This document shows, piece by piece, positions 25,047 through 34,448 of a stretch of 64,000 nucleotides of DNA (within the stretch, counting starts at the first letter, position 1; the number at the start of each line of letters is the position of its first letter). A program made the translations under genes and the position numbers. The notes beneath the pieces were generated by a model that saw nothing but the letters and a program-made list of their open reading frames with translations, ran no database searches and had not been told where the DNA came from. The DNA is from Galdieria partita (taxonomy: Eukaryota > Rhodophyta > Bangiophyceae > Galdieriales > Galdieriaceae), in the NCBI GenBank assembly GCA_025991245.1, contig BQMJ01000013.1:232828-296827 (forward strand), in the 5' to 3' direction.

Positions 25047-25631
25047 TTATATTTTTTGGAAAACGATGGTATTTGCGCCTGCCCATATTTTGTGATAATT
25101 ATTCATTGAGCTTATATGCCCAGCTAAATGGGTAGGACCGATCCATGAAGGGACGTCGTCCATGATAAGGAAGCTTCCTGTATGAAGGAAAAGGTCGAAT
25201 TTTCTGAATTCTTCCATCATGTAATACAGATCGTGGTCGCCGTCTAGATAGAGGAGGGAGATAGGTAGTTCCCAATGACAGTCGACGGATTTTTCTTTAT
25301 GTATTTGTATGGGTAGTTGAAGGTTATTCATATTCTTCTGGAATTCTTGGTAGAGGTCGAAATGGTTTTCCCGAATTGTGTCTTCATGGAAGGCGTCATT
25401 AGGTGTTCCTTGGAAGGTATCTATAGCATGCAAAATTTTTCCAGGATATTTTTTCTGGAGAAGCAAAGCGAAGAAAGCGGTAGATCTTCCCATCCAAGAT
25501 CCAATTTCTACCCATTCTCCTTGGCTAATATCATTGTCAGTTTTCATGAGTATGTCATATAGCTGACTAGCTGTTTCCTTGTTGAACCATCCCTGTATTG
25601 CATGCACCTTTTCCCATAAGTTTTCATCCAT
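25047..25631 (-). CDS. class I SAM-dependent methyltransferase
   Basis: 194 residues. Motif I is EIGSWMGRS (42-50), the acidic residue binding the ribose follows in HAIDTFQG (about D71), and a LLYLDGDHDLYYMMEEF segment with a later FLIMDDV marks the metal- or substrate-binding region of the Methyltransf_24/CmcI-like group often found beside glycosyltransferases. It probably methylates a sugar or small acceptor of the viral glycan; this is inferred from neighbours. The start follows CGTAAAAAGAAAC. Confidence 0.7.
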   Translation of the reverse strand: MDENLWEKVHAIQGWFNKETASQLYDILMKTDNDISQGEWVEIGSWMGRSTAFFALLLQKKYPGKILHAIDTFQGTPNDAFHEDTIRENHFDLYQEFQKNMNNLQLPIQIHKEKSVDCHWELPISLLYLDGDHDLYYMMEEFRKFDLFLHTGSFLIMDDVPSWIGPTHLAGHISSMNNYHKIWAGANTIVFQKI

Positions 25632-25695
25632 GTTTCTTTTTACGTACGGAAAGGAAAGAAGCTAGAAGTTTAAAAAAAAAAGAAGAGAAAGAGGG

Positions 25696-28600
25696 ATGCC
25701 ATCTTCAACTGTACAGGTGGCTTTATCTAGTGTGATAGTAACGGTCATTTCGTTGTTATTGTTTTTCGTGATATGGGAAGTTCTTCATACCGACATCTCA
25801 GGGGTGAAAACGAGTTTGAAAGATTTATCGGAGAATGTTGCGAAAGAGTCGGAAGATCAAAGCAGTGCGATAACCAATTTATATTTAAGCATGAATCGAT
25901 TGAACACATTAGGTTCGACGATATCGAGAGGTTTAATTGAAGTTGCCAGGTATTCGAATGAATATTTAGCGACAGGTGAGGAAAGTTATTTTGAGAAGAT
26001 GAAAAGCGAATTAGCTAGCACAGAAAATGCGGTGTCACAGTCGTTATCATTACTTGACTCAATGCTGTCTTCTTCGGCCAATTTAAGCAGTTCTTCTTCG
26101 AATTTAGTGAGTTCGTTAGTTTTAGAAGCCAAATCGAACCTAAATACAGTCCAATCTTTAACTTATTACTTATCCTCTATGAACAGTTCGTCATTTGATT
26201 CAGTGCAACTAAATCCTTCTCAACTTTCTCTTCTTCAGTCTCATTTAGATAGCAAAATAACATCTCTTCAAGGATTAATTTCATCTTTAGAGAAGAACCT
26301 GGTAGTTTCGAATACGTTTATCAGTGAATCGGGTGATCTTGTATTGGGTGGCTTAGACACGACGTGGTCATCACAGGGGGTGAATTTTCCTTCGTCGGAT
26401 GAATGGTCGTTAAGTCTGAAATCGAATGAAGTGTTAGAATTATCCACCAATGCTGTACAATTCAATGCAGGGGATTTCTCTGTGTCATTATCGTCGGATG
26501 GAAATTTTTTGATGAATGATGGGTTTTCAGCGTCCGTAGTGGGTGAAGATGACAAAAGACTACTTATTGACGTGACTGAAAATTCTATAGAATTCTTTGA
26601 AGGAGTATTTTCAATAAGTCCTACGAATATTTCTGTGGTAGTTGATGACACTTCTTCTTTGAATTGGACTGGCGAAAATTGGAATTTACAGATAGGAGAA
26701 ACGAGCTTGAATGTATCTTCAGAAGGACTTACTATGGGAACAGCTGAAGGATACATTTCGTGGCGGGGCAGTGAATGGATTGCCGATGTAAGCACAGTAG
26801 AATTCCCGTTGGACAATCTGACGGTATCCATAGGATCCTCGTCTTCGTCGTCCTACATGAATTGGTCGAAAGATGCTTTATCGGTAGGTTTTGAAGGTGG
26901 CGGAGCTTTTCCTGCGTTACTAGCGACGAATGAATCTCTTCAATTTGGAGAAATAGACACTTTTGTATTTCAAAGTGGCAAAGTATCCTTCACAGATGCT
27001 CAAGGCCATCTCATTCCTGTCTCATTCAATACTGCAGAGACGTTGACCAATTCATCGACGACTCCGTTATCTTTCTCAGCTCCGTCTGTGACTATTTTGG
27101 TAGACAGTGGATCTTCTCGAATTCATTGGGGTGAAGACTCGTTTGGGTTGTCATTTGATGGAAGTGATGCAAATTCATTCTATGTTTCCAGCGGTGAAGT
27201 AACTCTAACTGCTTCGGACGTCGTCTTTTCTTCAGACCAAGTAACCGTCTCCATTGGAGACAGCTATTTGAATATATCGAATGATAGCTCGACATTCGGT
27301 TTTGAAGGGGGGACCTTTGTGAATTTAACAGACAGGGCCTTGTCATTCAGCGAGGACAACGTTACTTTGTCGGTAGGAAATGGAACGAGCTATATCAACT
27401 GGACAGACAACGGGATGAACGTGGGTTTCGACGGTGGATCTGTTCCTGCGTTGTCTGCGTCGAACGAACAGATAGTTTTAGGAACCGAATTGGTAACGAT
27501 TCAAGTTTTGTCTGATGCTTTATCACTAACGAATTCGAATGGCATTGAAATAGTCTCATTTTCGGATGCTTCTTCGATCACAGTCAATGGAACTTCGCCT
27601 TTCTATTTAAGCGGAAGCGGGGCAACTTCAAGCGATTTGGCTGGGATATTTCGTCGTTCCGGCGGCATATGTGTGTCGGGAGACTCGACTGACGAATGGA
27701 ATTTTGCGGTATTCAGTAACGGAACATCTAACGAATCGACAAATGCTCAGCTGGTTATCGACAGTTCCACAGTGACTTTTGGCTTGATTCCCGTATCTTT
27801 CGGAATTGGGGCTTATTTCGACACGAGCGCATCCAGCACAGTTTCTGGAGCGTTCGAATATGGAAGTCCTTTTATTGCCGGCGCTGACAACACTTTGGTA
27901 GCTGGATTAGGACCTTCCACGTCGTTTGAGATCTACGGAAGTGATTCCAGTGAGTTATTACTGTCTCTGAACTCTTCCTCAACTTCCTTGTCGCCATCGT
28001 TCTTAGAGTTCACTTCGAATTCAGTGACGCTGACAGTGGACGGCGGATCTTCCTATATAAATTGGAATGACGATCTTCTATCGGTTGGCTTCGTAGATGG
28101 TGCTTCTCCCGCTATTTCTCTGTCTCAGTCTTCAGTAGCCATCTCGGGACCATCGTCTGTCTCATTCTTTTCAGACAATTTGACGTTGAGCGTAGATTCA
28201 GGGGCTTCCTATGTAAATTGGACAGACAGCAGCATGGAATTGGCGTTTGAAGATGCGGCGTTTCCTATTCTTAGTCTAACCAACGATCTCATAGAATTTC
28301 GGACGAGGACGCGTTTTGAAAATCGAGTAGAAGTAGGCGGTACGTATCCCATCTATCTGTCTGCCGAAGGTGCTGGTGCTGTCGTTGCAGGAAGTGAATT
28401 CCCTGTCATAGGTCAGTTCGGTGGGGGAATAGGCATCGTTCCTGATGGCTCGTCTCCATGGTTTGCTGTGATGAATCCGAGCGGCGTATTGACATACAGT
28501 TTCAGTGGAGACAGCTTTTCCTTGCCGAATCCTATCGTATCTTCGTCTGATACTCCTCTTCAATTCAGTGCGCCTTCAGTGACGTTATCGGTGGATAATG

Positions 28601-30873
28601 GCTCGTCATACGTACATTGGGGAGATACTTCCTTCCTACTAGGCTTTGAAGGAGGTTCCAATCCCTTATCCGTTACCGATAGTTTGTTGACGGTGAACAC
28701 AGCTTCCCAATTCAATGATGGAATTGCTGTGCAGTCAGGAAGTTCGACCCTTCTGTCATTGGCAGCTGCATATTCATTCACCTCTGACCAGGCCACGTTC
28801 GCGGCACCCTTGACTTTCTCTACTGCATCGACAACGATCGCTGTGGATGATGGATCTTCCTATATAAGTTGGGATGATAGCACTATGGCTATAGGCTTTG
28901 TAGATGGCTCGACTCCTGTATTGACAGTATCGAATGATTCGTTGCAGTTAGGATCGTCGCTATCGACTATTCAGTTTTCAATGAATGACGTGACTTTATC
29001 GTTGACTGATTATTCATATATCAACTGGACGGATTCTTCAGTTGCTGTAGGGTTTATTCCTTCGGCTGTCGACACATTGTTCGGAGCGGGGGGATCATCC
29101 GCCGCCGCCACTACTTACAGTCTAAGCACGAATTCTTTCTCATTACCTACATCTATCGTATCTTCATCAGAAACGCCTCTTCAGTTCACAGCATCTTCTG
29201 TGACTTTGACTGTGGATAATGGCTCGTCATACGTAAATTGGGGAGATACTTCCTTCCTACTAGGCTTTGAAGGAGGTTCCAATCCCTTGTCCATCACGGA
29301 TAGCTTATTGACTGTGAACACATCGTCGTCGCAATTCAATGGAGGAGTTATTGTGCAGTCAAACAGTGACGACTTGCTGACGTTATCGGACGACGCCGGG
29401 ATCTCTGCGTATTCATTCACCTTTAGTCAAGCAACTTTTGCTTCCCCATTGAGTTTCTCTTCAGCGTCTACGACTGTATCTGTGGACAATGGATCTTCTT
29501 ATATAAGTTGGGATGACAGTACTATGGCCATAGGCTTTGTAGATGGCTCCACACCTGTATTGACAGTATCGAATGATTCGTTACAGTTAGGATCGTCGTT
29601 ATCTGCTGTTCAATTTTCAACGAATGACTTGACTCTATCGTTGACTGATGACGCTTCTTCGTACATCAACTGGACTGATTCTTCAGTTTCTTTAGGTTTT
29701 GCGCCTTCAGCGGTTGATACATTGTTCGGAGCGGGGGGATCATCCGCCGCCGCCACCACTTACAGTCTAAGCACGAATTCGTTCTCATTACCTACATCTA
29801 TCGTATCTTCATCAGAAACGCCTCTTCAATTCACAGCATCTTCTGTGACTTTGACTGTGGATGGTGGCTCGTCATACGTGAATTGGGGAGACACCTCCTT
29901 CTTGCTAGGCTTTGAAGGAGGTTCCAATCCCGTGTCCATTACGGATAGTTCATTGGTTGTGAACACAGCGTCGTCGCAATTCTATGGTGGAATTTCTGTG
30001 CAGTCGGACAATAACGACTTGTTGATGCTGTCGAATGAGGCAGGGACTTCTGCGTATTCATTCACCTTTGACCAAGCGACGTTTGCTGCACCCTTGGCTT
30101 TTTCTTCTTCATCCACGACTGTTTCTGTGGATAACGGATCTTCCTATATAAGTTGGGACGATAGCACTATTGCTATAGGCTTTATGAATGGCTCGGATCC
30201 TGCATTGACAGTATCGAATGATTCTTTGCAGTTAGGCTCACTACTTTCTGCCATTCAGTTTTCCTCTGATAATGTAACTTTGAGGTTGTTGGATAGTTCG
30301 CACATAAATTGGACTGGTTCTTCAATTTCTATAGATCTTTCTAATACCACCTACGATCTGAGTAGCGATTCCTTCTCGCTGTCTAATCCCATCGTGTCTT
30401 CATCCGAAACTCCTGTTGAATTTACAGCTTCATCTGTAACATTGACTGTAGATGGTGGAACATCTTACGTGAACTGGGGGAGTGGGAATTTCGAGGTTGG
30501 TCTTGAAGGTGGTGGACAGCCCTCTTTGTCAGTTTCTTCGACTTATCTCAACACGAATGGAGTTCCGGTAGTTCCTTCAGTGAATAACTACACAGAATAC
30601 AACGCGACGATAGGAGATAGTTATACGAATCCATCTCCTGATGGAATATATTTGTTGAACTTTGGTGTAGGTGAATCAAGTTCCACGAGTTCTGGTCTTT
30701 TAGGTTTTCAATTATCAGCTGACTCTGACTACAAATTTCTGTATCCGAATACTTCTAGTGGTATTAGTTATTGGAGTACCATTCTACTTCAATCTTCTGA
30801 CTATTCGTTCTCTTCCTTAAGCGGAGTAGCTGAACCCAGTTCCATTCTAGTGAAAGCGGTAAGGTTATGTTGA
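25696..30873 (+). CDS. giant repetitive fibre protein
   Basis: 1725 residues. An N-terminal signal-anchor (about 8-33) is followed by a helical, coiled-coil-like region (to about 200), then some 1400 residues of beta-type repeats built on the theme S.T..VD.GSSY.NW...S...GF.GGS.P. Longer units (for instance SFSLPTSIVSSSETPLQF to LLTVN) recur at a 645-bp period near 29.08 and 29.73 kb. Composition is Ser/Thr/Asp/Gly-rich with few Lys and almost no Cys after the anchor. This is the design of a long trimeric fibre or adhesin. The C-terminal about 80 residues differ and may be the receptor-binding or capping tip. Host-range role is inferred. Confidence 0.7.
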   Translation: MPSSTVQVALSSVIVTVISLLLFFVIWEVLHTDISGVKTSLKDLSENVAKESEDQSSAITNLYLSMNRLNTLGSTISRGLIEVARYSNEYLATGEESYFEKMKSELASTENAVSQSLSLLDSMLSSSANLSSSSSNLVSSLVLEAKSNLNTVQSLTYYLSSMNSSSFDSVQLNPSQLSLLQSHLDSKITSLQGLISSLEKNLVVSNTFISESGDLVLGGLDTTWSSQGVNFPSSDEWSLSLKSNEVLELSTNAVQFNAGDFSVSLSSDGNFLMNDGFSASVVGEDDKRLLIDVTENSIEFFEGVFSISPTNISVVVDDTSSLNWTGENWNLQIGETSLNVSSEGLTMGTAEGYISWRGSEWIADVSTVEFPLDNLTVSIGSSSSSSYMNWSKDALSVGFEGGGAFPALLATNESLQFGEIDTFVFQSGKVSFTDAQGHLIPVSFNTAETLTNSSTTPLSFSAPSVTILVDSGSSRIHWGEDSFGLSFDGSDANSFYVSSGEVTLTASDVVFSSDQVTVSIGDSYLNISNDSSTFGFEGGTFVNLTDRALSFSEDNVTLSVGNGTSYINWTDNGMNVGFDGGSVPALSASNEQIVLGTELVTIQVLSDALSLTNSNGIEIVSFSDASSITVNGTSPFYLSGSGATSSDLAGIFRRSGGICVSGDSTDEWNFAVFSNGTSNESTNAQLVIDSSTVTFGLIPVSFGIGAYFDTSASSTVSGAFEYGSPFIAGADNTLVAGLGPSTSFEIYGSDSSELLLSLNSSSTSLSPSFLEFTSNSVTLTVDGGSSYINWNDDLLSVGFVDGASPAISLSQSSVAISGPSSVSFFSDNLTLSVDSGASYVNWTDSSMELAFEDAAFPILSLTNDLIEFRTRTRFENRVEVGGTYPIYLSAEGAGAVVAGSEFPVIGQFGGGIGIVPDGSSPWFAVMNPSGVLTYSFSGDSFSLPNPIVSSSDTPLQFSAPSVTLSVDNGSSYVHWGDTSFLLGFEGGSNPLSVTDSLLTVNTASQFNDGIAVQSGSSTLLSLAAAYSFTSDQATFAAPLTFSTASTTIAVDDGSSYISWDDSTMAIGFVDGSTPVLTVSNDSLQLGSSLSTIQFSMNDVTLSLTDYSYINWTDSSVAVGFIPSAVDTLFGAGGSSAAATTYSLSTNSFSLPTSIVSSSETPLQFTASSVTLTVDNGSSYVNWGDTSFLLGFEGGSNPLSITDSLLTVNTSSSQFNGGVIVQSNSDDLLTLSDDAGISAYSFTFSQATFASPLSFSSASTTVSVDNGSSYISWDDSTMAIGFVDGSTPVLTVSNDSLQLGSSLSAVQFSTNDLTLSLTDDASSYINWTDSSVSLGFAPSAVDTLFGAGGSSAAATTYSLSTNSFSLPTSIVSSSETPLQFTASSVTLTVDGGSSYVNWGDTSFLLGFEGGSNPVSITDSSLVVNTASSQFYGGISVQSDNNDLLMLSNEAGTSAYSFTFDQATFAAPLAFSSSSTTVSVDNGSSYISWDDSTIAIGFMNGSDPALTVSNDSLQLGSLLSAIQFSSDNVTLRLLDSSHINWTGSSISIDLSNTTYDLSSDSFSLSNPIVSSSETPVEFTASSVTLTVDGGTSYVNWGSGNFEVGLEGGGQPSLSVSSTYLNTNGVPVVPSVNNYTEYNATIGDSYTNPSPDGIYLLNFGVGESSSTSSGLLGFQLSADSDYKFLYPNTSSGISYWSTILLQSSDYSFSSLSGVAEPSSILVKAVRLC
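28500..30480 (+). repeat. in-gene DNA repeats, period about 645 bp
   Basis: Near-identical blocks recur, for example the stretch around GGAGCGGGGGGATCATCC at 29081 and again at 29726, a period of 645 bp (215 codons). A related unit lies at about 28.5-28.9 kb and a diverged one at about 30.35-30.48 kb. The high identity suggests recent duplication or gene conversion. Confidence 0.8.
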
Positions 30874-30912
30874 GTGTAAGCGAACATGTACTATCCAGAA
30901 AAAAGAAAAAAA

Positions 30913-31998
30913 ATGGAACCTAAAGTAGCTCTTTGCATGATTGTCAGAGATGAAGAGACAAATATGGTCCAGTCCTTGGATTCAGCTTTGAAGTTTGTGG
31001 ACGCGGCGGTCATTACGGACACAGGATCGAAGGACCGAACAAAGTCTATTATTTTTGATTACTTTGAAAATCATCCGGAAATTCCTTTGTACTTTTCTGA
31101 AACGAAATTCGTAGACTTTTCGCAGGCTCGAAATTTCAATTATGAACAAGCTAAACGCTCTCTACCTAAAGGTTTTCATTGGTTTGGATTTCAGATGGAT
31201 GCGGATGATGAGGTGGTTGTGGCAGATGATTTTGACCGGCGAGAGATCTGTGTTGCCGGAAAGAAAATTCTCATAACCTTGTCGAGGAATTCGGTAGTGA
31301 TGACCTATATCGCTGTCTTTGATTTGGAATTGGCTTTCAAATACATTATGCCTGTTCATGAGATGCCTGTATTTGAGAGAAATGACCTGAGTTCTGTGTC
31401 GATTCCGCCTGAAAGAATTCGTCTTATCAGTCGACATAACGGGTATCGTTCGAAATATGCGGACAAGAATAAAGAAATTGAGGATATGCTGAGATATTCT
31501 TCTATGCTTCCGGAAGAAACTTTAGAAAAGGCTATTAGTATCCATCGATTAGCCACTATGTGTAGCGACGTGAATGACCATGAGAAAGCACGGAATTTCT
31601 TCAAGATGTATCTGGAACATCCGTTGTCCATGAAATTCAGTTCACTTCATTGCTTAGCTTTACAAAGATATGCTGCATATTTAGTAGCTTTGGATGAGAA
31701 GATGTTAAAAGGGCTTCATTATGCTTTTCTATGCATCTACATGTATCCGTCGTATTTAGAAGCTTATTCGGTAGTGGCTTGGATTGGTAGCCGTCTTCAG
31801 ATGCCTGCATTGGTGACGATGGCTTGTACTTGTGGTCTTATGATGTATATGAAAAGAGAAACTCGATGGACAGCGGAAAGAGACACCGTTCCCGGTATTC
31901 TTTTGAAGTTTGCTTCATCGGTGAATGAGAGTCGACGACTTCCTACCTTGCGTTTTGAGGAAACTTTGTTTTTCGAGCAAATCAGAAAGCATAGTTAA
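30913..31998 (+). CDS. GT2-like glycosyltransferase
   Basis: 361 residues from ATG 30913 (an in-frame ATG at 30886 is separated by an A-rich run that fits the usual leader). The N-terminal domain has LCMIVRDEETNMVQSL, ITDTGSKDRT and QMDADDE, the nucleotide and DxD motifs of inverting GT2 (GT-A) enzymes. The C-terminal half is helical, resembling the TPR-like tails of SunS- or bacterial-type GT2 proteins. It lies between the fibre gene and a GT25-like gene, so the fibre may be its acceptor (inference). Confidence 0.75.
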   Translation: MEPKVALCMIVRDEETNMVQSLDSALKFVDAAVITDTGSKDRTKSIIFDYFENHPEIPLYFSETKFVDFSQARNFNYEQAKRSLPKGFHWFGFQMDADDEVVVADDFDRREICVAGKKILITLSRNSVVMTYIAVFDLELAFKYIMPVHEMPVFERNDLSSVSIPPERIRLISRHNGYRSKYADKNKEIEDMLRYSSMLPEETLEKAISIHRLATMCSDVNDHEKARNFFKMYLEHPLSMKFSSLHCLALQRYAAYLVALDEKMLKGLHYAFLCIYMYPSYLEAYSVVAWIGSRLQMPALVTMACTCGLMMYMKRETRWTAERDTVPGILLKFASSVNESRRLPTLRFEETLFFEQIRKHS

Positions 31999-32019
31999 AA
32001 GGACGAATAGGGGAAAAGA

Positions 32020-32607
32020 ATGAAATTCTATGTTATTTCTACTTCGACCACCGCTGTCGCCGCTGCTATTGAATTGAGGACATTTGGGTTCCCTATGGAA
32101 TGGGTGAATGGCATAGAAGAACACGATCCACTGGTTGACTGGTACATGTGGAGAGTTGTTCCTCGCGATGATGTTCGAGCTTCTAAAGAACCGTATGCTG
32201 GTAGTTTTAGAGGAAGGAACTATGACAGAGAAAAAGTGGCTTTATTTCTTTCTTGCTTGAAAGCTTTAAAGCTTTTTTTGGACCAGCGTTGTTCTGAGGT
32301 TGCCGTCATCGTGCATGGACAAGGCCTACGATTTCTGAATGGAAAAGAAGAAAACAAGCTGAAATTGATAGCTGCTTGTTCTTATGCTCTTCCTAAATCG
32401 AGCGGTGTGTCCTTAAGTGAACGGCCTACTGAAGCTTTTTTAGTTACGAGACCGTGTGCTAGTCGAATTGTAGATTCATTGGATTTTCCATTACGCTTCA
32501 TTGAATGTGAAGAGGAACTTCTTTTTTGCAAGAATCAGAGACTTGTCGTTTCGGAGGCTGCTTCGATTGATACGCACAAAAAGGAGTTTCATTTGAACAC
32601 TGACTGA
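32020..32607 (+). CDS. degenerate GT25-like protein
   Basis: 195 residues. The order of blocks follows the GT25 product at 52301: an N-terminal strand, VDWYMWRVVPRDD (compare VEWYAYKCVPRET), SFRGRNYDREKVALFLSCLKA (compare GFLRGRPGKLEIAVFLSHLNA), then the site of the catalytic EDD, which here reads VIVHGQG. The later RPTEAFLVTRPCASRIVDSLDFPLRFIE matches the acceptor region. The lost acidic triad suggests no transferase activity, perhaps a regulatory or relic copy. Upstream start follows AGGGGAAAAGA. Confidence 0.6.
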   Translation: MKFYVISTSTTAVAAAIELRTFGFPMEWVNGIEEHDPLVDWYMWRVVPRDDVRASKEPYAGSFRGRNYDREKVALFLSCLKALKLFLDQRCSEVAVIVHGQGLRFLNGKEENKLKLIAACSYALPKSSGVSLSERPTEAFLVTRPCASRIVDSLDFPLRFIECEEELLFCKNQRLVVSEAASIDTHKKEFHLNTD

Positions 32608-32831
32608 ATATCGATAGCTGCTAGGAGACATTCTTTATCATCGAGATGAACTCCTACAAAATGACGACCTCTATGCTCTATCAGACAGGTAGGATAAACG
32701 ATAGATTTCCAGTTGTAAGGTAGTTCTCCGTTTCTAAGTGATTGATGTTGAAAGAAAAGATCGGAATGGATAGGTTGATGAAACAGGAGTTGTTCGCGGT
32801 CATATCTACAAGGAACTGCTTGATAAGTCAT
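32589..32831 (-). pseudogene. truncated beta-propeller-family copy
   Basis: 80 residues that match only the C-terminal part of the products at 6309 and 19018 (a SIVYPTCLIEHRGRHFVGVHLDDKEC block against AIVYPSALF...VLGGHVDDEFC). The EDPR, EKNW and GGTP parts are absent and no in-frame remnant of them precedes it. A TTTTTAAAAA leader directly before the ATG suggests it may still be expressed as a small protein; otherwise it is a relic. Confidence 0.5.
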
Positions 32832-32881
32832 TTTTTAAAAATAATATATATTTTTTATAGGAAAAAAAAAGACAGGGAAAA

Positions 32882-32929
32882 AACATAGTATATATAATAT
32901 GAAAAAAAAGATATTATATATACTATGTT
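32882..32929. repeat. 19-bp perfect inverted repeat with 10-nt loop
   Basis: Arms at 32882-32900 and 32911-32929 pair without mismatch around the loop GAAAAAAAAG. The stem is almost wholly A/T (AACATAGTATATATAATAT), so it can extrude as a cruciform in DNA. Confidence 0.9.
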
Positions 32930-33061
32930 GAAAAAGGGGAGAGAGAGAGAGTGTGTGTATAGTATATACAAAAATAGGAGGTGGAAAAGGTGGAAAGGTG
33001 TCCAAATTTTAAATTTTCATAGGAAAACATTGCAGAAAAAGGGTTTTTATTTTCAAAAAAA

Positions 33062-33078
33062 TGGACACCAGGTGTCCA
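33062..33078. repeat. 17-nt palindrome TGGACACC-A-GGTGTCCA
   Basis: Two 8-base arms around a single central A. The arm GGTGTCCA also occurs alone at 32997-33004. Palindromes with an odd centre are typical dimeric protein-binding sites. Confidence 0.6.
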
Positions 33079-33345
33079 GAGGTGGCCAAAACCTAAATTG
33101 AAATTTAATTGGCTGAACGGACGGCACCATGCACACACACCACGCCATTCACGCACCAAACGAAAAAAGCGGAATGGAGGAATTGGGCGAGTTCCTGTAT
33201 TTCAAGGCGTTGGGGGAAAAAAAAATATCGTGGGTTGACTGGTTTGTAGGAAGAGGTCACTAATAATGATAATAAAGCTTTTTCATTGTCGCCATTGTTT
33301 TCTCCTGTCTACTGAACAAACAGGGAAAAGTTTGAGTATTTTATT

Positions 33346-33735
33346 TTAGTTGAGAAAATCAAACCAATTCCAGGTGGTAGTTGCTTCTACTGGACGCTGT
33401 TTATCAAGCTTAGCTAGTCTATTTCTGAAGCTACAGAAGGATACTTCTTTCTTAGGGATCTTCAGGAACACCCAAGGATTATAGCATTGTCGAGTGTTAG
33501 AAGGCATCAATCTGGTAGCTGCTTGAGTAGGATTTTCTGATATATTGTCGTACTGGAAGTTGAGGCCTTCAACTCGGACTCGGAATTGATCGTCGATAAT
33601 AGTAACAAGGTAGACTGCTTTTTGTCCGTCGATTGGATTGAAGAATTCTCTGATTATCTTACGACCTGCATAATTGGAGTTTCTATCACCTTCATCAAGG
33701 ACTACATGCTTCCAGTTGTTTTTGTTTTTCGTCAT
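33346..33735 (-). CDS. hypothetical protein, paralogue of 43558-44016
   Basis: 129 residues from ATG 33735. The N-terminal half shares with the 43558 product a VVLDEGD / KVLNEGD start, a GRKIIREFFNP / GRVVRREFYHP strand pair and a later VYLVTI / CMYQLRI strand. The C-terminal half has a RQCYNPWVFLKIPKKEVSF segment and ends TWNWFDFLN. No known fold recognised; the pair looks like a small beta-rich domain. Earlier methionine (MISFFFFF) is coded by the T-rich leader and is unlikely. Confidence 0.5.
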   Translation of the reverse strand: MTKNKNNWKHVVLDEGDRNSNYAGRKIIREFFNPIDGQKAVYLVTIIDDQFRVRVEGLNFQYDNISENPTQAATRLMPSNTRQCYNPWVFLKIPKKEVSFCSFRNRLAKLDKQRPVEATTTWNWFDFLN

Positions 33736-33894
33736 AATGATGATGAAGAAGAAAAAAAAAGAAATCAATCTTGCGGTCTCTTATATCAGAAGGTGGCGCG
33801 TTGATTCGAATCGACGTCCTTTGGAGGTTGCGCACCCCTTGTATATTTCAAATAACGGATGGTCTTCCTACGTTTGGGGGGGAAAGCAATTATT

Positions 33895-34332
33895 ATGAAA
33901 ATTAAGCTACTTCATCGTGAGGCCGTCATACCAAGAAAGGCGACTACAGGCTCGGTAGGCTATGATTTATCGTCAGTGGAAGACGTTTCTATTGAAGGTT
34001 GGAGTCGGTCGTTGGTGAAAACGGGTATTTCTATAAGAGGTGGTATTCCTGAAGGTTGTTATTTGAGGATAGCTCCTAGATCGGGGTTAGCTTTAAAGAA
34101 CGGAATTCATATTGGAGCGGGTGTAGTTGATCGAGACTATAGAGGCGAGATAGGAATTGTAGTATTCAATCTTTCAAACGACTTGTTTGAAGTGCGTAAA
34201 GGCCAAAGGATAGCTCAATTGATAGTAGAAAGAGTGGTGGAAGATATTGAAGTAATGGAAGAAGAAGGAGGAGAAGAGACCCACGAGGAGCACACAGATA
34301 GAGGACATGGTGGCTTTGGTAGCACTGACTAG
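33895..34332 (+). CDS. dut: dUTPase (trimeric type)
   Basis: 145 residues from ATG 33895, the usual length. All five motifs are seen: ATTGSVGYDLSS (motif 1), LRIAPRSGLALK (2), GVVDRDYRGEIGIVVFN (3, with the catalytic Asp), KGQRIAQLI (4) and a C-terminal DRGHGGFGSTD (5). It cleaves dUTP to dUMP, supplying ThyX (48371) and keeping uracil out of viral DNA. An acidic linker (VMEEEGGEETHEEH) before motif 5 is longer than usual. Confidence 0.92.
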   Translation: MKIKLLHREAVIPRKATTGSVGYDLSSVEDVSIEGWSRSLVKTGISIRGGIPEGCYLRIAPRSGLALKNGIHIGAGVVDRDYRGEIGIVVFNLSNDLFEVRKGQRIAQLIVERVVEDIEVMEEEGGEETHEEHTDRGHGGFGSTD

Positions 34333-34448
34333 AAAAAAAAAGGTAGTCAATCCATCGCTGTCTTTAAAGGAGCATTTATTTCTTTTTTTGTTGAACTGAA
34401 TGAAAGACCTCTTTTCCTCTGCATGAGTTTGAATAAAAACGAAGAAAT

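Larger units (their letters stand above)
32832..33345. other. 514-bp gene-free AT-rich block
   Basis: No convincing gene. It holds A/T runs, TATA stretches, a 19-bp perfect inverted repeat (32882-32929), a GA/GT microsatellite just after it (about 32940-32958), three GGTGTCCA-type words including a palindrome at 33062-33078, and AAATTT-rich spacers. It is the longest internal intergenic stretch in an otherwise packed region, so it is a candidate replication origin or regulatory hub. Confidence 0.6.

Noticed and set aside
32923-33159. Minus-strand open frame in the AT-rich block
   Set aside because: Its translation is Phe/Ser/Thr-rich with dinucleotide-repeat-derived residues (from GT/GA runs), has no family pattern and lies in a region that looks non-coding.
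33780-33850. A GATTCGAATC word with flanking partial complementarity resembling a tRNA T-arm
   Set aside because: The word is self-complementary, but a five-pair T-stem around a seven-base loop cannot be formed, and no matching acceptor or anticodon arm is seen on either strand.
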